This document shows, in pieces, positions 61,699 to 64,000 of a stretch of 64,000 nt of DNA. This stretch comes from Lewinella sp050633125 (lineage in GTDB: Bacteria > Bacteroidota > Bacteroidia > Chitinophagales > Saprospiraceae). The position numbers and the translations under genes were made by a program. The stretch's first letter is position 1; each line of letters opens with the position of its first letter. Below the pieces are notes generated by a model. That model was not told the DNA's origin. It searched no databases and saw only the letters and a program-made list of their open reading frames with translations. The stretch spans positions 96,825 to 160,824 of the forward strand of contig NZ_JBOEFX010000008.1 in the NCBI RefSeq assembly GCF_050633125.1, written 5' to 3'.

Positions 61699-61725
61699 CT
61701 TAGGTGCCTTAAGTGGTTCAAAAAA
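61699..61725. repeat. Dispersed repeat, copy 3
   Basis: CTTAGGTGCCTTAAGTGGTT followed by CAAAAAA; compare 40966-40992 (23-24 of 27 positions equal) and 43004-43027. Confidence 0.5.
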
Positions 61726-61762
61726 CACCTAGCCTATTCAAGGAAACTTCCATAAAAACACT

Positions 61763-61770
61763 TACCTTTG
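61763..61770 (+). promoter_or_regulatory. -7 promoter element of the ABC-F gene
   Basis: TACCTTTG matches TAnnTTTG, 47 nt ahead of the chosen ATG at 61817. Confidence 0.4.
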
Positions 61771-61816
61771 CGCCCTCAAAATCAAGGGATTGCCCTTGGT
61801 GGAAACCTCAAGAAGC

Positions 61817-63451
61817 ATGATCACAGTAAGCGATTTGGCGCTCCAGTATGGTAAGCGTGTTTTATTTAAGGATGTAGACATCAAGTTTAACCAGGGCAAT
61901 TGTTATGGTGTTATCGGTGCCAATGGTGCTGGTAAGTCTACGTTTTTGAAGATCCTTTCCGGCGAAATTGATGCCAATCGCGGGCACATTGCCTTCGAAC
62001 CTGGCAACAGAATGGCCGTTTTGAAGCAGGATCACTTTGCTTACGAAAACGAGCAAGTCCTCAATGTCGTCATCATGGGGCACAAGGAAATGTACGATAT
62101 CATGCAAGAGAAGGATGCTATCTACATGAACCCCGATGCTACTGAAGCGGAAGGTATGAAGGCGGCTGAACTGGAGAATCGCTTTGGTGAGATGGGCGGC
62201 TGGAACGCAGAAAGCGACGCAGCCGAACTGCTCAGTAACATGGGCATCAAGGAAGACCTACACTACCAGAATATGTCGGACCTGAGTGGGTCGGAAAAGG
62301 TGAAGGTACTGCTGGCACAAGCCCTTTTTGGCAACCCGGATATGCTTCTCCTCGATGAGCCTACCAACGACCTGGACGCCAATACCATCACCTGGCTTGC
62401 TGACTTCTTAGCCGATTTCAAGAACATGGTGATCGTCGTTTCTCACGACCGTTACTTCCTGGATATGGTGTGTACCCACATTGTGGACATCGATTACCAA
62501 AAGGTCAACATCTACACCGGTAACTACACCTTCTGGTACGAATCCAGTAAGCTGAAAGCGGCTCAGATTGCCAATAAGAACAAAAAGACCGAGACCAAGC
62601 GTCAGGAAATGATGGAGTTTATCCAGCGTTTCTCGGCCAACGCGTCCAAGTCGCGCCAAGCCACTTCACGTAAGAAGGCACTGGAAAAACTCAACATGGA
62701 GGACATCAAGCCTTCCAGTCGTAAATATCCATTTATCAGCTTCCAGTCAGAACGGGAGCCCGGTGACCAAATTCTACGGGTTGATAACCTTAGCAAGAAA
62801 GACGAGAATGGCGACTTGCTTTTCAGCAATGTTTCCTTTACGATAAATCAAGGCGAAAAGATTGCGCTTCTGGGACATGATAGCTCCGCAATCACCACTT
62901 TGTACGAAATTTTGGCAGGCGAACTAGAGCCAGACAGTGGCATTATCGAATATGGTCAGACCATTACTACTTCGTATGTGCCCAACGAAAACCAGCGCTA
63001 CTTTGCCGGTGATCAAGACCTTGATTTGATCAACTGGCTGCGCCAGTATTCTGAAAATAAAGAGGAGCAATTTATCCGTGGTTTCCTGGGCCGGATGCTT
63101 TTCTCTGGCGAGGAAGTTTACAAAAAATCCAGCGTATTATCTGGTGGTGAAAAGGTGCGCTGCATGATGTCGAAGGCCATGTTGGCTCACCCCAATTTCG
63201 TCCTCCTCGACGAACCCACCAATCACCTTGACCTGGAATCGATCACTGCCCTCAACGAAGCCATGCGCGACTTCAAAGGCAACATGATCTTCACCTCTCA
63301 TGACCACCAGCTAACGCAAACGGTAGCCAACCGCATTATCGAAATCACCCCCCACGGCATCATCGACAGCCTCATGGATTTTGATGATTACCTCAAGTCA
63401 GAAAATGCCCAGGAGCAGCGCGAGAAGCTATTGGGTAAAGCAATGGCGTAA
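61817..63451 (+). CDS. ABC-F family ATPase (YbiT-like) with degenerate second Walker A
   Basis: About 544 residues from ATG 61817 (a TTG at 61790 would add nine). Soluble tandem-ATPase protein of the ABC-F class, which acts on ribosomes. First domain: Walker A GANGAGKST (Lys40), signature LSGSE and Walker B LLLDEPTNDLD. Linker with basic helices (about 250-300, KSRQATSRKKALEKL). In the second domain, the signature LSGGEKVR and Walker B FVLLDEPTNHLD are normal, but Walker A reads GHDSSAIT (353-360), lacking the Gly and Lys of GxxGxGK. It may bind ATP at one site only. Followed by a hairpin. Confidence 0.9.
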   Translation: MITVSDLALQYGKRVLFKDVDIKFNQGNCYGVIGANGAGKSTFLKILSGEIDANRGHIAFEPGNRMAVLKQDHFAYENEQVLNVVIMGHKEMYDIMQEKDAIYMNPDATEAEGMKAAELENRFGEMGGWNAESDAAELLSNMGIKEDLHYQNMSDLSGSEKVKVLLAQALFGNPDMLLLDEPTNDLDANTITWLADFLADFKNMVIVVSHDRYFLDMVCTHIVDIDYQKVNIYTGNYTFWYESSKLKAAQIANKNKKTETKRQEMMEFIQRFSANASKSRQATSRKKALEKLNMEDIKPSSRKYPFISFQSEREPGDQILRVDNLSKKDENGDLLFSNVSFTINQGEKIALLGHDSSAITTLYEILAGELEPDSGIIEYGQTITTSYVPNENQRYFAGDQDLDLINWLRQYSENKEEQFIRGFLGRMLFSGEEVYKKSSVLSGGEKVRCMMSKAMLAHPNFVLLDEPTNHLDLESITALNEAMRDFKGNMIFTSHDHQLTQTVANRIIEITPHGIIDSLMDFDDYLKSENAQEQREKLLGKAMA

Positions 63452-63466
63452 GGCGTATGAGGTTTC

Positions 63467-63517
63467 ACCACATAGGCATGTAAGTAAAGAAAACTATGTG
63501 TCTATGTGGTAAAAAAA
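63467..63517 (+). terminator. Hairpin after the ABC-F gene
   Basis: ACCACATAG (63467-63475) and CTATGTGGT (63502-63510) pair, followed by AAAAAAA. The stem is 9 bp with a 26-nt loop, weaker than others in the window; for the minus-strand gene the A run gives a T run. Confidence 0.5.
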
Positions 63518-63573
63518 CGCATCACGCCCACTTTCTCACCACGACGTATAGCTTGACAAAAGGCTACTTCAGC

Positions 63574-63975
63574 TCAAGGTTTCTCACCATAAAAAGTTAC
63601 AGTAACCTTGATTTCATTCTCAGCGCAATTGTCGCTTGTTGAAAAGAATTCGACCCCAAGGTCCTCACTATACCAATCTCCATCAAAAATAATTTCATTA
63701 ACCCGCCCCTCTTTTAGTTGTATTGGCTGGTTATACCTTTTGGAGCCCTGTAAAATTTGTACCTGTCTGTCACAAGACAGATCTCCTTTGATGCTTACTT
63801 TAGCATGATAAACATAACGATCAGGCGAATGAAGGGTGATGATTTTCTCTTCATCTCCGAATGTAATCCTCGTTTTTGCGGTTTCTTGTTGTGAAAACAA
63901 AAGGATACTACCGGTTATTAGTACCAGTAAAAGGATGCCGATAAAAATCTTGCAAGCTAGGTTTAAAGTATTCAT
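63574..63975 (-). CDS. Hypothetical membrane-anchored or exported protein
   Basis: 133 residues: a hydrophobic N-terminal segment (IFIGILLLVLITGSILLF) that may be a signal anchor, then a strand-rich domain (TRITFGDEEKIITLHS, YVYHAKVSIKGDLSC, VEFFSTSDNCAENEIKVTVT) with two cysteines that could form a disulfide. No family recognised. The start is close to the window edge but the frame is complete. Confidence 0.55.
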   Translation of the reverse strand: MNTLNLACKIFIGILLLVLITGSILLFSQQETAKTRITFGDEEKIITLHSPDRYVYHAKVSIKGDLSCDRQVQILQGSKRYNQPIQLKEGRVNEIIFDGDWYSEDLGVEFFSTSDNCAENEIKVTVTFYGEKP

Positions 63976-64000
63976 GATGGGCGGTGTGTCAGATGTAATG

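Larger units (their letters stand above)
61320..61816. other. Non-coding gap with palindrome and dispersed repeat
   Basis: 497 bp. It contains the 21-bp-stem palindrome at 61390-61433, the dispersed repeat copy at 61699-61725 and the TACCTTTG promoter element at 61763. A 96-codon minus-strand frame (61438-61728) runs through repeat DNA and is not supported as a gene. Confidence 0.5.

Noticed and set aside
61438..61728. 96-codon minus-strand frame with one hydrophobic stretch
   Set aside because: It runs through the dispersed repeat copy at 61699-61725, has no convincing start context and no recognisable family.
1..64000. CRISPR arrays, tRNA/rRNA genes, transposases and integrases
   Set aside because: No regular repeat-spacer array, cloverleaf-like segment, conserved rRNA stretch or recombinase motif was noticed on either strand.

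Overview
The window looks like a chromosomal segment from a free-living, probably marine Bacteroidota of the Saprospiria/Lewinella type. This is inferred from several features. Many secreted proteins end in type IX secretion (T9SS) sorting domains, of type A (xVFPNPxxx ... GxYxLx) or type B (FSPNGDGxND ... FNRWG). There is a hybrid two-component polysaccharide sensor, a TonB-dependent receptor, PadR plus FtsX-type permease pairs, and promoter elements of the form TAnnTTTG. No rRNA, tRNA, CRISPR array, transposase or integrase is visible.

Layout. Positions 292-8849 hold mixed genes: a TauE/SafE permease, an SCP2-like protein, a lectin-like T9SS protein, a secreted protein with two near-identical modules, a DUF2911-type protein and a GH16 laminarinase-like enzyme. 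Positions 9031-36338 form one large catabolic locus. It contains a hybrid sensor/AraC regulator, a TonB-dependent receptor without a SusD, a beta-helix protein, GH88, GH2, a DUF4861 protein, two tandem PL38-like lyases and a multi-domain jelly-roll T9SS protein. These are followed by a mannonate-oxidoreductase-type SDR, UxuA, UxaC, a three-part TRAP transporter, KduD and KduI. The enzyme set fits breakdown of a glucuronate-rich polymer (glucuronan-like). Lyases and GH88 would give 4-deoxy-5-keto-uronate for KduI/KduD, and saturated glucuronate would go through UxaC, SDR and UxuA. Both arms converge on 2-keto-3-deoxygluconate (KDG). TRAP uptake of monomers suits a GH88 and lyases that are predicted lipoproteins outside the cytoplasm.

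Positions 36675-39641 hold an FtsX-type permease with its PadR regulator. Positions 40029-42996 hold an unusual trio: a zinc-type sirtuin, a protein made of three Effector-Associated-Domain-11-like modules, and a cytoplasmic serpin with an intact inhibitory hinge and a predicted Arg P1 residue. Positions 43035-63975 return to mixed genes: T9SS proteins, an ABC exporter, three outer-membrane barrels (two of them a tandem duplication), a medium-chain dehydrogenase, an HNH protein, a serine hydrolase, a polysaccharide-deacetylase-like lipoprotein, a DUF1295 protein, an Asp-box repeat protein and an ABC-F ATPase.

The intergenic DNA is rich in palindromic and dispersed repeats. The most notable is a family of hairpin elements with conserved ends (GGAACAGCAC ... 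TGCGCAATAC) and arms that differ in sequence but stay complementary. They sit just in front of start codons, including inside the glucuronate operon. All functional calls are from reading sequence motifs; no database search was run.
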